Below the pieces are notes generated by a model. The model was not told where the DNA came from, did not search any database, and saw only the letters and a list, made by a program, of their open reading frames with translations. Shown here in pieces: positions 50,461 to 58,996 of a stretch of 64,000 bases of DNA. Within the stretch, counting starts at the first letter, position 1, and each line of letters opens with the position of its first letter. The stretch is from Levilinea sp. (lineage in GTDB: Bacteria > Chloroflexota > Anaerolineae > Anaerolineales > Anaerolineaceae). The DNA lies in contig JARKPO010000005.1 in the NCBI GenBank assembly GCA_029975215.1, forward strand, positions 1 through 64,000, given 5' to 3'. The position numbers and the translations under genes were made by a program.

Positions 50461-51027
50461 TTAAATATTATTGCGGATTTCCTTAACCAGTTCGTTGTAA
50501 CAAATCCCAGAGAAGTCGGTAGTATCGACGATACGGTATAAATTGCCCACTTTAAGCTGTGGAGCATTGCGACCTTGGAGAAGAATAGTTCGCGCCTGAT
50601 CTAGCGCAGTGTGATCGACATGACCAGGGTGGCGTTCGCCAGTCTGTATGCGATTCTGCCAGCGCTGATAGAGGATCTCTCCGTCGGCAATACATTCAAC
50701 CACGAAAGAACGAAAGGGAGTTCGTGCTTGGATCGCCTCAAATTCTGCTTTTGCCATCTCGGGCCGAAAGTAAGTTTCGGCAATGACGGGAATGCCGGCT
50801 TGGAGAAGGTTTTCAACTAATTGATATAGCAGTTGAATTGTTGCACGTCCAAGCTTTATCGACCAATCTCGATCAGACCAACCAAGAGAGTCGAACAAGC
50901 TTTCTTTCAAATCGTCTTTAGCAATTATCGGGATATGTATATCGTGAGCCAAGCGATGAGCGAGAACCGTCTTTCCTGTGCATGGCAATCCAGTAACGAT
51001 GACAAGAAGCGGCGGTGATTGCGACAT
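50461..51027 (-). CDS. P-loop kinase (AAA_33 / zeta-toxin-like)
   Basis: The 188-aa protein has Walker A GLPCTGKTVLAHRLA at its start, a KDDLKESLFDSLG segment typical of small-molecule kinases and a lid region (YQRWQNRIQTGERHPGH). Such kinases phosphorylate nucleosides, antibiotics or UDP-sugars (zeta toxins). The substrate is unknown; no epsilon-type antitoxin is adjacent. It is the first of a minus-strand cluster with PIN and partner genes. Confidence 0.75.
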   Translation of the reverse strand: MSQSPPLLVIVTGLPCTGKTVLAHRLAHDIHIPIIAKDDLKESLFDSLGWSDRDWSIKLGRATIQLLYQLVENLLQAGIPVIAETYFRPEMAKAEFEAIQARTPFRSFVVECIADGEILYQRWQNRIQTGERHPGHVDHTALDQARTILLQGRNAPQLKVGNLYRIVDTTDFSGICYNELVKEIRNNI

Positions 51028-51062
51028 AAGGGTAGTTATCCAAATATTATTGCTTAGATATA

Positions 51063-51557
51063 TTATCGGTTAATAAGGCGAGCCTGGAGAACATGGGGTT
51101 CGCAAATTGGTATGCCAATCATCGGTCCATATTTTTTAAGATCTTCGTCATATGTTTGAATTTCAGAAATGGGCTGGACGGCATTGTTTATCCAAGATGC
51201 AGTTGCTAAATGGATAGCATCGTTTGGTTTCAATATCCATGAATTTGGTAAGGCCGACCGCATTAAGCCCCTTGCGATCCTGGCAATTTCGGGATGGAGT
51301 TCTGAAACCATTACAGAAGCGTCTTCCCACATAGTATCGATTTTGTCTTCAATACCCTGATCTATTATCCGCCGGTCTCTTTCAATGCTGGCATAAGCCA
51401 CCTCTGTTAAAGTAATGACAGAGGTGTAAATGGTCCCATTACTCTCGGTTATTTCATCCCACAATGTTTCAATGACTTGCAAACGGTCTTCGGGGCCATT
51501 TACATACGAAAGGAAGACACAACTATCCCAGTAAACAAGGCGTGGTTTATTGATCAT
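51063..51557 (-). CDS. PIN-domain ribonuclease (toxin-like)
   Basis: A 164-aa PIN domain. Acidic residues of the metal site are seen in VYWDSCVFLSYV, TLTEVAYAS, LKPNDAIHLATA and IQTYDEDLKKYG. It overlaps the upstream 250-aa gene by 11 bases, the tight coupling expected for a toxin-antitoxin pair, but the partner is much larger than usual VapB antitoxins. The native RNA target is unknown. Confidence 0.85.
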   Translation of the reverse strand: MINKPRLVYWDSCVFLSYVNGPEDRLQVIETLWDEITESNGTIYTSVITLTEVAYASIERDRRIIDQGIEDKIDTMWEDASVMVSELHPEIARIARGLMRSALPNSWILKPNDAIHLATASWINNAVQPISEIQTYDEDLKKYGPMIGIPICEPHVLQARLINR

Positions 51558-52299
51558 CGCGTTCTTGCCTGATTATTTTTTCGGGTAATGCATCGCCATT
51601 TTTCCAGGGAAGAACGCCCCTTGCTCGTTTATGAATGTCCATGGATTTCTCATTTAAGACAGCGATCCTATTTATGTTCCGAACTTCAATTGGTTTACCT
51701 GAAAATGGTTCCCGGTAAATTTTCCCAGTGACGGAAACTTGTTTTCCCCAAAGATCACGCATCAGTTCTTCCTGTTCCTTATCAATGAAACAGGTTACGG
51801 CACGATCAAATGTGTCGTCATATAAAATAAATCGAAGACTGCGACGCATAGACAACGTCTCAACAAGGCCTGTGATTGTCCCTATCGATCCCATTTTCTT
51901 TAGCTCCTGGTCTGAAGCAAATGGTTCGGAAATTCGGGATTGACTGCTATCTGTAATTAATTGAATCCCTGTGATTTTTCCACCAATGATTGTGGTGAGT
52001 GCGTATGCTTCGGTTGCCACATTAGTCGAATAAGGGATAGGTTTTTTATGTTCTAGTGCATCTCCAACGACTGAGTAGGCTTCAACAACCTTCTCAACCA
52101 TTTCAACATCTTGATAAAATCCCCTAACTACAGCTGTCGCACTTCCACTCTCCAGACCAATAATTTCCCATTCAATATGATTACCACTAATTTCGGAGGA
52201 AAGCGCATTAACCAAAGCAGAAAAGCGCCCAACAGCCTGAGCAAAATCAGACAGCGGCACTTCTCCGGTTAATTTAAGAGTAAGCGTATCTTTTGACAC
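51547..52299 (-). CDS. Partner of the PIN protein, putative large antitoxin
   Basis: The 250-aa protein has no recognised family. Its N-terminus (TLTLKLTGEVPLSDFAQAVGRF) resembles small alpha/beta domains, and the C-terminal part (KQVSVTGKIYREPFSGKPIEV) suggests an OB- or SH3-like barrel. It precedes and overlaps the PIN gene by 11 bases, so a neutralising role is inferred. Moderately AT-rich relative to dnaN just upstream. Confidence 0.55.
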   Translation of the reverse strand: MSKDTLTLKLTGEVPLSDFAQAVGRFSALVNALSSEISGNHIEWEIIGLESGSATAVVRGFYQDVEMVEKVVEAYSVVGDALEHKKPIPYSTNVATEAYALTTIIGGKITGIQLITDSSQSRISEPFASDQELKKMGSIGTITGLVETLSMRRSLRFILYDDTFDRAVTCFIDKEQEELMRDLWGKQVSVTGKIYREPFSGKPIEVRNINRIAVLNEKSMDIHKRARGVLPWKNGDALPEKIIRQERDDQ

Positions 52300-52383
52300 A
52301 TAACACCTGTCAAAAATTATTATATAACGGATATGGAAAATGATCTTTCTAAATAGTGCGATAGGTGGAAATAAACTACAGAT

Positions 52384-52408
52384 ATGGGGGAGCTATGCGC
52401 TCCCCCAT
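52384..52408. terminator. Hairpin after the sliding-clamp gene
   Basis: ATGGGGGAGC (52384-52393) pairs with GCTCCCCCAT (52399-52408) around TATGC. The T-run (TTTTTT) lies on the plus-strand side only, so it is a clear terminator for plus transcripts and a hairpin without U-tract for dnaN. Confidence 0.6.
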
Positions 52409-52411
52409 TTT

Positions 52412-53572
52412 TTACTTACCGTCCACGTGCATCGGCATCAAGATGTACTGATAATCCTCCTCTCTCGCTGTCTGGGATGTTCCACTACCCGCCGGGCGGA
52501 TCACCGCCGGCGTTTTGTGTGAATTAGTTTCAATGACCACATTCTGTGTGCGGATCGCCTCCAGTCCATCCTGCAAGAACTTTACGTTGAAAGCGATCGT
52601 CAGTTCCGGCCCGGTCACGGTCGCCGGCAGTTCAACCTCGCTCTCACCGGTATCGCCGGACTCGGCCAGGACAGTCACTTTCCCAGTCTGATCCGCGCCA
52701 GGTGTCAGGCGTAGCTGGATCACATTGCCGCCCTCGCGGGCGATGATGCCGGCTTGCTTGCAGGCTTTGAGCAGATCCGTAGTGGCAATCACGGTGCGTG
52801 TCTTGTAACCTTTCGGTACGATCACCTGATAATCTGGAAAACGGCCGTCGATCAACTGCGACACGAGTTGCACATTTTCGGTGCGCAACACCACCTGCGA
52901 GCCGGTCGGCGGGATATACAACTTGACCTGCTCGGGTTTGGTGGCGCTCAGAACCCGGACTACCTCCTTGAGAGAAGACGCCGGGATGATCACTTGTTTC
53001 TTTGTCACCGCAGATGGCAGAGGCGCCCGCTTGATCGCCAGGCGGAAGCCGTCGGTCGCAGCCATCGAAAGCGTATTGCCGTCGAAGGAGATCTGTACTC
53101 CTTCCAGCACAGGCCGGGCTTCGTCTGAAGCGGCGGCAAAGGCGGTTCCCTGGATCATTTCACGCAGCAAGGATGCTGGCAGTGATACTCCCTCAGAGAC
53201 ATCATGTTCAGGGAGGGGAGGGAACTCAGATGCTTCAGTCCCACGCACCACACCCTTAAACGTACCGCTCTTCAAGGTCGCTTCCGGTTTACCATTTACC
53301 GAAAACTGCACTTCGTTATCCGCCAGTGAATTGACGATATCGGTCAGCGTTTTGGCCGGCAGGGTCAATGCAATCTGCCCATCCAACCGCGCGTCCATCC
53401 AGGTGGATACACCCAGGGTCAGGTTCGTCGCCGCGAGCCGCAACTGCCCACCTTCGCTGGTAATCAGAATGTTCGCCAGGATCTGCAGGTGCGGGCTAGA
53501 TGCCACCGCCCGTCCCACAATGGACAGGCTTTCTGCGAAAGCGCTTTTTTCAACGATCACTTTACTGCTCAT
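52412..53572 (-). CDS. dnaN: DNA polymerase III sliding clamp (beta), element-borne
   Basis: The 386-aa protein has three clamp domains. The N-terminus is KVIVEKSAFAESLSIVGRAV. Typical segments are LAATNLTLGVS, MAATDGFRLAIKRA and the C-terminal KTPAVIRPAG...YQYILMPMHV. It tethers polymerase to DNA. Surrounded by SSB, Rad52-like, exonuclease and RadC genes, it is likely a second, element-encoded clamp rather than the host copy. AAAGGAGGA precedes ATG 53572. Confidence 0.9.
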   Translation of the reverse strand: MSSKVIVEKSAFAESLSIVGRAVASSPHLQILANILITSEGGQLRLAATNLTLGVSTWMDARLDGQIALTLPAKTLTDIVNSLADNEVQFSVNGKPEATLKSGTFKGVVRGTEASEFPPLPEHDVSEGVSLPASLLREMIQGTAFAAASDEARPVLEGVQISFDGNTLSMAATDGFRLAIKRAPLPSAVTKKQVIIPASSLKEVVRVLSATKPEQVKLYIPPTGSQVVLRTENVQLVSQLIDGRFPDYQVIVPKGYKTRTVIATTDLLKACKQAGIIAREGGNVIQLRLTPGADQTGKVTVLAESGDTGESEVELPATVTGPELTIAFNVKFLQDGLEAIRTQNVVIETNSHKTPAVIRPAGSGTSQTAREEDYQYILMPMHVDGK

Positions 53573-53604
53573 CGTTTGGTCCTCCTTTGAATTCCTCGTG
53601 TACG

Positions 53605-54177
53605 TTACTTTGTTTCGGTTATCGAGTTATCAAGCCAGGCGCACAGCGCCTGGACGGCTGCCCGGTCTTCGGACATCCGGGTCATCACATCCTGGTTGGA
53701 TGGCGGCTGCCATTGCTCCGCGATTCTTTTGATCACAGCTTCCAGATCGTCCAGAGAAAGGACTTGTGGTACGGCCGGTTGGTTGTTCCCTTCCCATTGC
53801 GCAGCCAGCAACCTGCTGGCCTGACTGGGTGGAAGGATGTAAGCAGCCCGGTCTACGCGATCGATCACCAGCCGGCAGTCTGCCTCACACTCCGAAGAGC
53901 CCAGGTTGAAACCGACCAGGTGCGGGTAAATGTTCCGGTGTTGAACGTAGGCCAGGTAACCCGGCCAGTGGCCGGTGAAGGAAATGTAGCCATCCGAAAC
54001 CATTACCTCGTCGCCACACGGCTCCCACCATAAGGCCAGATATCGCGCCTCTTCGCCTCGCCGGTAACCCACCGCCTGTTCTAACAAGGGCGCAGGCGGA
54101 ACCGGAATTGGGAGCGGGATGAGATTCCATCCATTGGATTGAGCCAGGTCTTGTATCTTTGCATCTGAAACAGCCAT
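53605..54177 (-). CDS. Hypothetical protein next to dnaN
   Basis: The 190-aa soluble protein has no recognised family. It starts MAVSDAKIQDLAQSNGW with GGAGAA upstream. It contains DGYISFTGHWPGYLAYVQ and PPSQASRLLAAQWEGNNQ. It lies 32 bases before dnaN in the same direction and may be part of the element's replication operon. Function unknown. Confidence 0.6.
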   Translation of the reverse strand: MAVSDAKIQDLAQSNGWNLIPLPIPVPPAPLLEQAVGYRRGEEARYLALWWEPCGDEVMVSDGYISFTGHWPGYLAYVQHRNIYPHLVGFNLGSSECEADCRLVIDRVDRAAYILPPSQASRLLAAQWEGNNQPAVPQVLSLDDLEAVIKRIAEQWQPPSNQDVMTRMSEDRAAVQALCAWLDNSITETK

Positions 54178-54218
54178 TTGTATTCTCCAGGTTCAAATTT
54201 TGAGAGGTTACAACAGCG

Positions 54219-54247
54219 AACCTCAGGAAGGAATTCATCCTGAGGTT
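54219..54247 (-). other. Intergenic hairpin, 10 bp
   Basis: AACCTCAGGA (54219-54228) pairs perfectly with TCCTGAGGTT (54238-54247). No U-tract on the transcribed (minus) strand. Confidence 0.5.
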
Positions 54248-54275
54248 ACTTTGCTTTCTTTTGAATGCTGCTACC

Positions 54276-54683
54276 CTACTCGTCGAAGAAGCCGGCCGAT
54301 TCGCCGCCATCCACCCAGTACGACTCGTCGTCACCCAGGCGGGTGGCATTTTCGTACTGTTCTACCAGGGGGCCTTCGTCCGGCTCATAGTCCGGTTCCC
54401 ACAGCGCCGGGTTGATTGCTCTGCAGGTCATCACCCGGTCGAGCACAACTTCGCGCCAGTTAAGCGGGTCGATTTCCAACAGGTCCCGCCGGATAGTGTC
54501 CGCCAGGATCACCGTGGTTTCCTCGGTCAGCGTATCGGTGGGCAGGTTGTGAGACAAAACCGTCTGTGCGATGGCTTCGGCGATCTGTCCCCAGGTGACT
54601 GCAAATGCGGGAGCATCTGCCGGGTAACCATTGTAGGCCAGCAGCTTCGATACTTCAAATCCCAGCTCCAGGTTCTCATTCAT
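54276..54683 (-). CDS. Acidic hypothetical protein
   Basis: A 135-aa acidic protein (MNENLELGFEVSKLLAYNGY) with no recognised family, rich in Glu/Asp toward the C-terminus (EPDYEPDEGPLVEQ, DGGESAGFFDE). AAGGAGAAA precedes the ATG. It sits between the DEDD exonuclease and the hypothetical at 53605. An acidic DNA-mimic or helper role is possible but unsupported. Confidence 0.6.
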   Translation of the reverse strand: MNENLELGFEVSKLLAYNGYPADAPAFAVTWGQIAEAIAQTVLSHNLPTDTLTEETTVILADTIRRDLLEIDPLNWREVVLDRVMTCRAINPALWEPDYEPDEGPLVEQYENATRLGDDESYWVDGGESAGFFDE

Positions 54684-54701
54684 CTGTGTTTCTCCTTGTG
54701 A

Positions 54702-55373
54702 TTAGCGCGGCAGAAAGGCCGGCTGGAAGGATTCCAGCGCCGGCAGGTATACGCCGCACATGCGTTTGTACAGTTCGATTACCAACGCCAGGTCATTTCC
54801 GGCGTATTTGCGCAGCGTGTCGCGATCCATGTTGGCCACCTGCGATCCATCCAGATCAGGCATCGGGTTCGGAATTCCATAGCGCTTGCAGACCCATTTC
54901 AGGCCGCGCGGGTTGCCCCAGTTGTAGAGAATTCCCATCAGATCCACGACCGGCTCAGTCTGATACTTCGCCAGGCGCGGCACCAACGGAACATCGATGT
55001 TCAAGGCAAACGAGCGGCGCAGCAGGTACGGCAGATCGAAGCCCAGGATGTTGTAGCCGCACACACGCCCATTCAGCTGGGCGAAATTACTCCAGAAGAA
55101 GCGCAGTAACGCCTCTTCATCCGATGTGTCAGGGTCGCCCACCAGGCAGACTTCCGCGGCATTTTCCAAACCGCGCTGCATCGCGATGGCGATTACTATC
55201 CCCAGGTCGGCGTCCAAGGGCGCCGGCTGAAGTTGTTCGACTTTCTTTTCGGTGACATATTGCGCGATTTTGTCGGCATCTTTGTAATTGGCCGGAGCAG
55301 CGGGTTCCGGGAGGAACCCAATTGCATCCGGGTTGGTGGCCGTTTCAATATCAAAGAATAAAACCGGTTGCAT
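54702..55373 (-). CDS. DEDD 3'-5' exonuclease (PolB-exonuclease-like)
   Basis: The 223-aa protein has an RNase H-like exonuclease fold. Exo I is VLFFDIETATNP, Exo II VCGYNILGFDLPYLLRR and Exo III YAGNDLALVIELYKRM, giving the DEDD residues. It resembles stand-alone proofreading domains of the family-B polymerase type. AAAGGAG precedes ATG 55373. Probably acts in the element's replication or recombination with clamp, SSB and the Rad52-like protein. Confidence 0.82.
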   Translation of the reverse strand: MQPVLFFDIETATNPDAIGFLPEPAAPANYKDADKIAQYVTEKKVEQLQPAPLDADLGIVIAIAMQRGLENAAEVCLVGDPDTSDEEALLRFFWSNFAQLNGRVCGYNILGFDLPYLLRRSFALNIDVPLVPRLAKYQTEPVVDLMGILYNWGNPRGLKWVCKRYGIPNPMPDLDGSQVANMDRDTLRKYAGNDLALVIELYKRMCGVYLPALESFQPAFLPR

Positions 55374-55398
55374 CTGTTTCTCCTTTGCTTAGTTGGGT

Positions 55399-55432
55399 GC
55401 ACACCAGAGCAAAAGCTATCGCTCTGGTGTGC
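55399..55432 (-). other. Intergenic hairpin, 12 bp
   Basis: GCACACCAGAGC (55399-55410) pairs perfectly with GCTCTGGTGTGC (55421-55432) between radC and the exonuclease gene. No U-tract follows on the minus strand (ACCCAACTAAG). Confidence 0.55.
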
Positions 55433-55437
55433 GATGA

Positions 55438-56157
55438 TTACGAAAATCCCATCCCTTTTTCTTTTAGCGATACCCAGCGGGAAAGGCCGATCACCAGGTG
55501 ATCCAGCACCGAAATGTCCAGCAGTTTGCCTGCCTGAACGATGGCGCGGGTCACGCTGACGTCCTCTGGGCTGGGGGTTGGGTCAGTCGAGGGATGGTTG
55601 TGTGCGATGACCACTCCAGCGGCATTGCGCTGCAGGGCCGGCTTGAACAATTCTCCGACACGGACCATCGAGGAATTCAGGCTGCCGTGATAGACCTCCA
55701 CCACGTCCAGCACGCGGTTGCGCGTGTCAAGCGCTATCACCACCAGGTATTCTTGCTCGCGATGGGCTAGCAGCGGCATCAGGATCTGCGCCGCGTCGGA
55801 TGGGGAGTGGATCACTGGACGATCATCTTCCGGCTGGAGCAGCTTTCGCCCCAGCGCCAGCGCAGCCTTGATCCGCAGCGCGGTCTGGTTGCCAATGCCG
55901 TCTACCCGGGCGATCTCACTGACGTGCGCCTGGGCGATCTTCTGCATGGTGCCAAACTGGCTGATCAGGCGTTCGGCGTGCTCGATCTGGTTGGAGCCTC
56001 CGATGATCACTGCCAGCAGCTCAGGTAGATTGCAGGCATCCGGATCTTTAGCGACCCGGTAGCCTGGCTGCTCGCGTACTGGCAGTAGTTTCAATCGCGG
56101 AAGCGCGTAAGCCTGGTCTCTGGGGTCTTGCAATAAGGGCATTTGGGTTTGAGTCAT
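55438..56157 (-). CDS. radC: RadC-family JAB1/MPN metalloprotease-like protein
   Basis: The 239-aa protein has an N-terminal HhH-like region (ISEIARVDGIGNQTALRIKAAL). The RadC JAMM domain has VIAHNHPSTDPTPSPEDVSVT (HxH-x7-S-x2-D) and ends LDISVLDHLVIGL. Start 56157 (MTQTQMPLL) is chosen over 56196 as the better match to family length. RadC genes are typical passengers of plasmids and integrative elements; the biochemical role is unsettled. Confidence 0.9.
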   Translation of the reverse strand: MTQTQMPLLQDPRDQAYALPRLKLLPVREQPGYRVAKDPDACNLPELLAVIIGGSNQIEHAERLISQFGTMQKIAQAHVSEIARVDGIGNQTALRIKAALALGRKLLQPEDDRPVIHSPSDAAQILMPLLAHREQEYLVVIALDTRNRVLDVVEVYHGSLNSSMVRVGELFKPALQRNAAGVVIAHNHPSTDPTPSPEDVSVTRAIVQAGKLLDISVLDHLVIGLSRWVSLKEKGMGFS

Positions 56158-56178
56158 TTGTCTGTCTCCACTGAATGA

Positions 56179-56225
56179 GACGTGGGAGACAGCCACCCCC
56201 GCGTGGGGACAACGTCTCCCACGTC
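56179..56225 (-). other. Intergenic hairpin, 12 bp with inner stem
   Basis: GACGTGGGAGAC (56179-56190) pairs with GTCTCCCACGTC (56214-56225); CCACCCCC/GTGGGG form an inner stem. No U-tract. Confidence 0.55.
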
Positions 56226-56243
56226 TGGGGTCGGGTAACTGCG

Positions 56244-56822
56244 TCAGGCAGTCGGGTCATAGCCGGTCTCTTCGAATACCCGGCGACTGATCGCCGCGCA
56301 CTCTTCCCAGGTCATGATTTCATCTCGCCGCACGCCGGGATATCCGGGCACGGGCGGGAAGAGCCATGGGTTTTCTGCCAGGTTCTTTTGGATGCGCTGC
56401 GCTTTGGCTTGCAGAAAGTGCCTTAACCCACCAGTCTGACAGCGCCAACCGGGAGTCTTGGTGAACTTTCCGTCCCATTTCGGATCCCGGAACGTTTTCG
56501 CGCCGCAGATTGGGCAGGCAGCAGGGTCAAGTGGTTCTGGCGCGCGCGAACCGCCGGCTTGTAAATATCGCCGGACCGCGTCGATCGCATCGCAGTATGG
56601 TGCACCGCAAGAGCAGGTCTTGTCTTTGCTTACCCGGTGATAGCGGGGATTGTCTTGCCGGCCCAAGTCCACCAGGTATTGGTATCCCTGAATGGAAACG
56701 GTGGGATCCGGTGGATCTGGGCCGCGGATTGGAGCCGTGGACAGACCCTTTCGAAATGCAGCGCGCAGGTTTTGCCTCCTTTCTTCTGAGCGCGAATCAA
56801 TCGATGCAGGTGCGGTCTTCAT
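56244..56822 (-). CDS. Zinc-binding hypothetical protein
   Basis: The 192-aa protein starts MKTAPASIDSRSEERR at 56822, overlapping the preceding gene by 26 bases; the longer frame is a shadow. Cys clusters KTCSCGAPYCDAI and AACPICGAKTF imply one or two zinc sites, the first resembling a degenerate SWIM motif. The same operon contains a real SWIM domain (57655). Function unknown; it could bind DNA or RNA in the replication module. Confidence 0.62.
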   Translation of the reverse strand: MKTAPASIDSRSEERRQNLRAAFRKGLSTAPIRGPDPPDPTVSIQGYQYLVDLGRQDNPRYHRVSKDKTCSCGAPYCDAIDAVRRYLQAGGSRAPEPLDPAACPICGAKTFRDPKWDGKFTKTPGWRCQTGGLRHFLQAKAQRIQKNLAENPWLFPPVPGYPGVRRDEIMTWEECAAISRRVFEETGYDPTA

Positions 56823-57132
56823 AGGCCATTTCCAGGAACCAATCCACAGGGATGTGTCGATCGGGTGCAGGCTCAACTTGCTCAACCGGCGTAAGATCGA
56901 TTGCCAGCGGCTGCTCTTCCTCGGCCACGACTTGCACGTTGCGTACGTGCGGGATCGACCAGACCGCTGTGTCATCCTGATAAGGCCCGCCGTGGCTCAT
57001 CTTTGTAAAGGGGGCGAGATTATTCAAGGCCCGCACCCAGACCGTTCCGGGACGCGGCCCTTTGGCAAAGATCTCGACTGGGATATTTGCATCCCCATAA
57101 CAGGTTCTCACGGTGATTTCGCCCGTGACCAT
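56797..57132 (-). CDS. Small hypothetical protein
   Basis: A 111-aa protein (MVTGEITVRTCYGDANIPVE) starting at 57132 behind AAAGGAGG. It is beta-rich in the first half (GTVWVRALNNLAPF) and acidic in the second (LTPVEQVEPAPDR). No family recognised. Lies between SSB and the zinc-binding protein in the same operon. Confidence 0.62.
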   Translation of the reverse strand: MVTGEITVRTCYGDANIPVEIFAKGPRPGTVWVRALNNLAPFTKMSHGGPYQDDTAVWSIPHVRNVQVVAEEEQPLAIDLTPVEQVEPAPDRHIPVDWFLEMAYEDRTCID

Positions 57133-57158
57133 GTGATCCTCCTTTGGTGTAGAAACGG

Positions 57159-57192
57159 TCAAAGGGCACGCCTATTCGGCAATGCCCTTTGA
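57159..57192 (-). other. Intergenic hairpin, 10 bp
   Basis: TCAAAGGGCA (57159-57168) pairs perfectly with TGCCCTTTGA (57183-57192) between ssb and the next gene. Only CCGTTTCT follows on the minus strand, too poor for a terminator. Confidence 0.5.
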
Positions 57193-57222
57193 TCCTCTGG
57201 TGGTTATCGGTTGACGGTTGGG

Positions 57223-57627
57223 TTAGAAGGGAATGTCGCTGTCGGCCAGACCAGCGCCGATGGCTTCACCTTCCTCTCCGTCCTCACGGCTGGACAGGAA
57301 GCGAACGGTCGAAGCGGTCACTTCATAGGAAGCGCCATGCTTGCTGTTGTTTTCCCATACGTGCGGCCCGCCCGTTTCCGGGTCCGGCGTCAGCCGGCCT
57401 TCGACCAGCACCTTGCTCCCCTTGTGGAGGAACTGATTGCAGGTTTCCGCTTGCTTCCCCCAGATGGTCACGCGGAACCATGCGGTTTCCTTCACCGGCT
57501 GGCCGTTAGCGCCAGAATAGCGACGGTTGGTAGCGACGGACAGCGTAGTCACGGGCTGCCCAGAGGGGGTGAAGCGCATTTCTGGCTCTTTCCCCAGGTT
57601 TCCGATCAGAATCAGCGTTTGAAACAT
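57223..57627 (-). CDS. ssb: Single-stranded DNA-binding protein
   Basis: The 134-aa protein has the OB fold: LILIGNLGKEPEMRFTPSGQ, ATNRRY, ETAWFRVTIWGKQAE, GSKVLVEGRL. The acidic C-terminal tip DSDIPF recruits repair and replication proteins. It is shorter than most host SSBs and sits in the replication/recombination operon, so it is probably element-specific. Confidence 0.94.
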   Translation of the reverse strand: MFQTLILIGNLGKEPEMRFTPSGQPVTTLSVATNRRYSGANGQPVKETAWFRVTIWGKQAETCNQFLHKGSKVLVEGRLTPDPETGGPHVWENNSKHGASYEVTASTVRFLSSREDGEEGEAIGAGLADSDIPF

Positions 57628-57654
57628 TAGGTTTTCCTTTCCTTGACTTCGAGT

Positions 57655-58719
57655 TTATGCAGCAGTTGGGATGCGGTTGGCGGAAATCCAGTTCCGCAGG
57701 TCGGCCTTGGAGGCCGGCTGTTTGCCCATCTTCTTGATGTAAGCGTCGTAAGCTTCCTGCTCGGGCGCATTGCCGTTCACATTCGTGCCATCCATGTACA
57801 GGCGAGCAGGCGCAGCCGGTGCCGATCCATTCGCAGGACGATGATCGGAGGTTCCAGTGTTGCCTGTGTGGCTCTGTTCCGTCCCGGCAATCTGGGCAAT
57901 TTCCTTGTCGTACAGCGTATTGCCAAACTGGTCACCCAGCTGGCGGAAACAGCGCTTCAGGCAGTCGGTCACTGAACCGGCCAGAGCCATATCCAGCGCC
58001 TCGGGTGTATCGCCGGAAAAGACACATCGCCCAAGATCGGCATGGGAATAAACCGAGCCGTTCAAGGTGATGCTGACTTTGCCAGTCGCGTACACAATAC
58101 CCACATCCTCGACTTGAAAATTGCCATTCGCGTCCATTTGCGGAACCTTGCGCCGTTCTTGCTGGTTCCAGACCATGATTTTCTTTTGCCAGCGCACGAC
58201 CACCGGCTCGCCCAGCAGATCGAACGACCAGGCGAAGTCGAAAATGGCGTTGGCGCGATCAATCACGTCATAACCTTCCAAATATGGAACAGTTCCCTGG
58301 CCTGGCGCCTGGCGGCGCTTGACTCGGGTCATATCCAGCGGCTGGCGCAGTTCCCACAAGACACGATCCAACCGGTCCTGCAAGCTTTCTTCTGTGTTTA
58401 CGTTCGTCTGGTCCATTTGCGTCTCCTGTTGCGATATTTGTTGTTGTGCCGCCTCTGAAAGGCGCACACCTTCGATATGTTTGCAGCGCAAGTCTGGCCC
58501 GCGCTGCTGGAAGTCTTTACAGGTGCAGCTCCACGTTTCGCCCTGCAGGGAAACCACGTAGGGCAGCTTGTCACCGTTCCTGACCGTCCATTGGAATGGA
58601 CTGGTGCGGGTAATTTGAAAGCTGCCAGCGTGTATTGCAGCGTAAGCGCGTTCAGTCCGTTCGGTTTGAGCCTGTTCCTGCAAATGCTTTGCGGTGTCCT
58701 TGCCATCCTGATCCGTCAT
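57655..58719 (-). CDS. SWIM zinc finger / Rad52-like annealing protein
   Basis: A 354-aa protein. An N-terminal SWIM domain (about 35-85) has WSCTCKDFQQRGPDLRCKHI (CxC...CxH). A Rad52/Rad22-type single-strand annealing domain then spans about 115-290 (YLEGYDVIDRANAIFDFAWSFD; AGSVTDCLKRCFRQLGDQFGN). Start 58719 (MTDQDGKD) has AAAGGAGGA upstream. With SSB, RadC, clamp and exonuclease it makes a recombination module. The SWIM fusion is unusual. Confidence 0.82.
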   Translation of the reverse strand: MTDQDGKDTAKHLQEQAQTERTERAYAAIHAGSFQITRTSPFQWTVRNGDKLPYVVSLQGETWSCTCKDFQQRGPDLRCKHIEGVRLSEAAQQQISQQETQMDQTNVNTEESLQDRLDRVLWELRQPLDMTRVKRRQAPGQGTVPYLEGYDVIDRANAIFDFAWSFDLLGEPVVVRWQKKIMVWNQQERRKVPQMDANGNFQVEDVGIVYATGKVSITLNGSVYSHADLGRCVFSGDTPEALDMALAGSVTDCLKRCFRQLGDQFGNTLYDKEIAQIAGTEQSHTGNTGTSDHRPANGSAPAAPARLYMDGTNVNGNAPEQEAYDAYIKKMGKQPASKADLRNWISANRIPTAA

Positions 58720-58880
58720 GTTCCTCCTTTGGTGTGTAAAATCCAACGTTGAATAAGACTGATGTTTGAACAACAACCCAGGTAACTTCAACCACTCTGA
58801 ATTGGGAATTCAGAGCAGCAAACGCCAGCCGGCTAGAAAACTAAGCAGCTCGCATTTGTTGCTCTGGAAAATCGTTGTGA

Positions 58881-58914
58881 GGTGAGTTGCCCCGTAGATT
58901 TGGGGCAACTCACC
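58881..58914. other. 13-bp perfect hairpin in the 445-base gap 58720-59164
   Basis: GGTGAGTTGCCCC (58881-58893) pairs with GGGGCAACTCACC (58902-58914). No gene is seen in the rest of this gap, which also holds the terminator at 58997-59049 and a shorter repeat (CTGAATTgggAATTCAG near 58797). Confidence 0.5.
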
Positions 58915-58996
58915 CATATCTTTGTTTTCGTATGTGATATGAGCCTTCCAGACACATTTCTGGCGAACAAGGCTGTTTGTTAAAGTGCGGAATCAA

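Noticed and set aside
50468..50481. TTGCGGATTTCC inside the P-loop kinase gene as a third ComA site
   Set aside because: Only one half-site, within coding sequence and without promoter or array geometry.
56823..56975. Longer start for the zinc-binding protein
   Set aside because: The extra 51 residues overlap the 111-aa gene in another frame and are Ser/Arg/Lys-rich nonsense.
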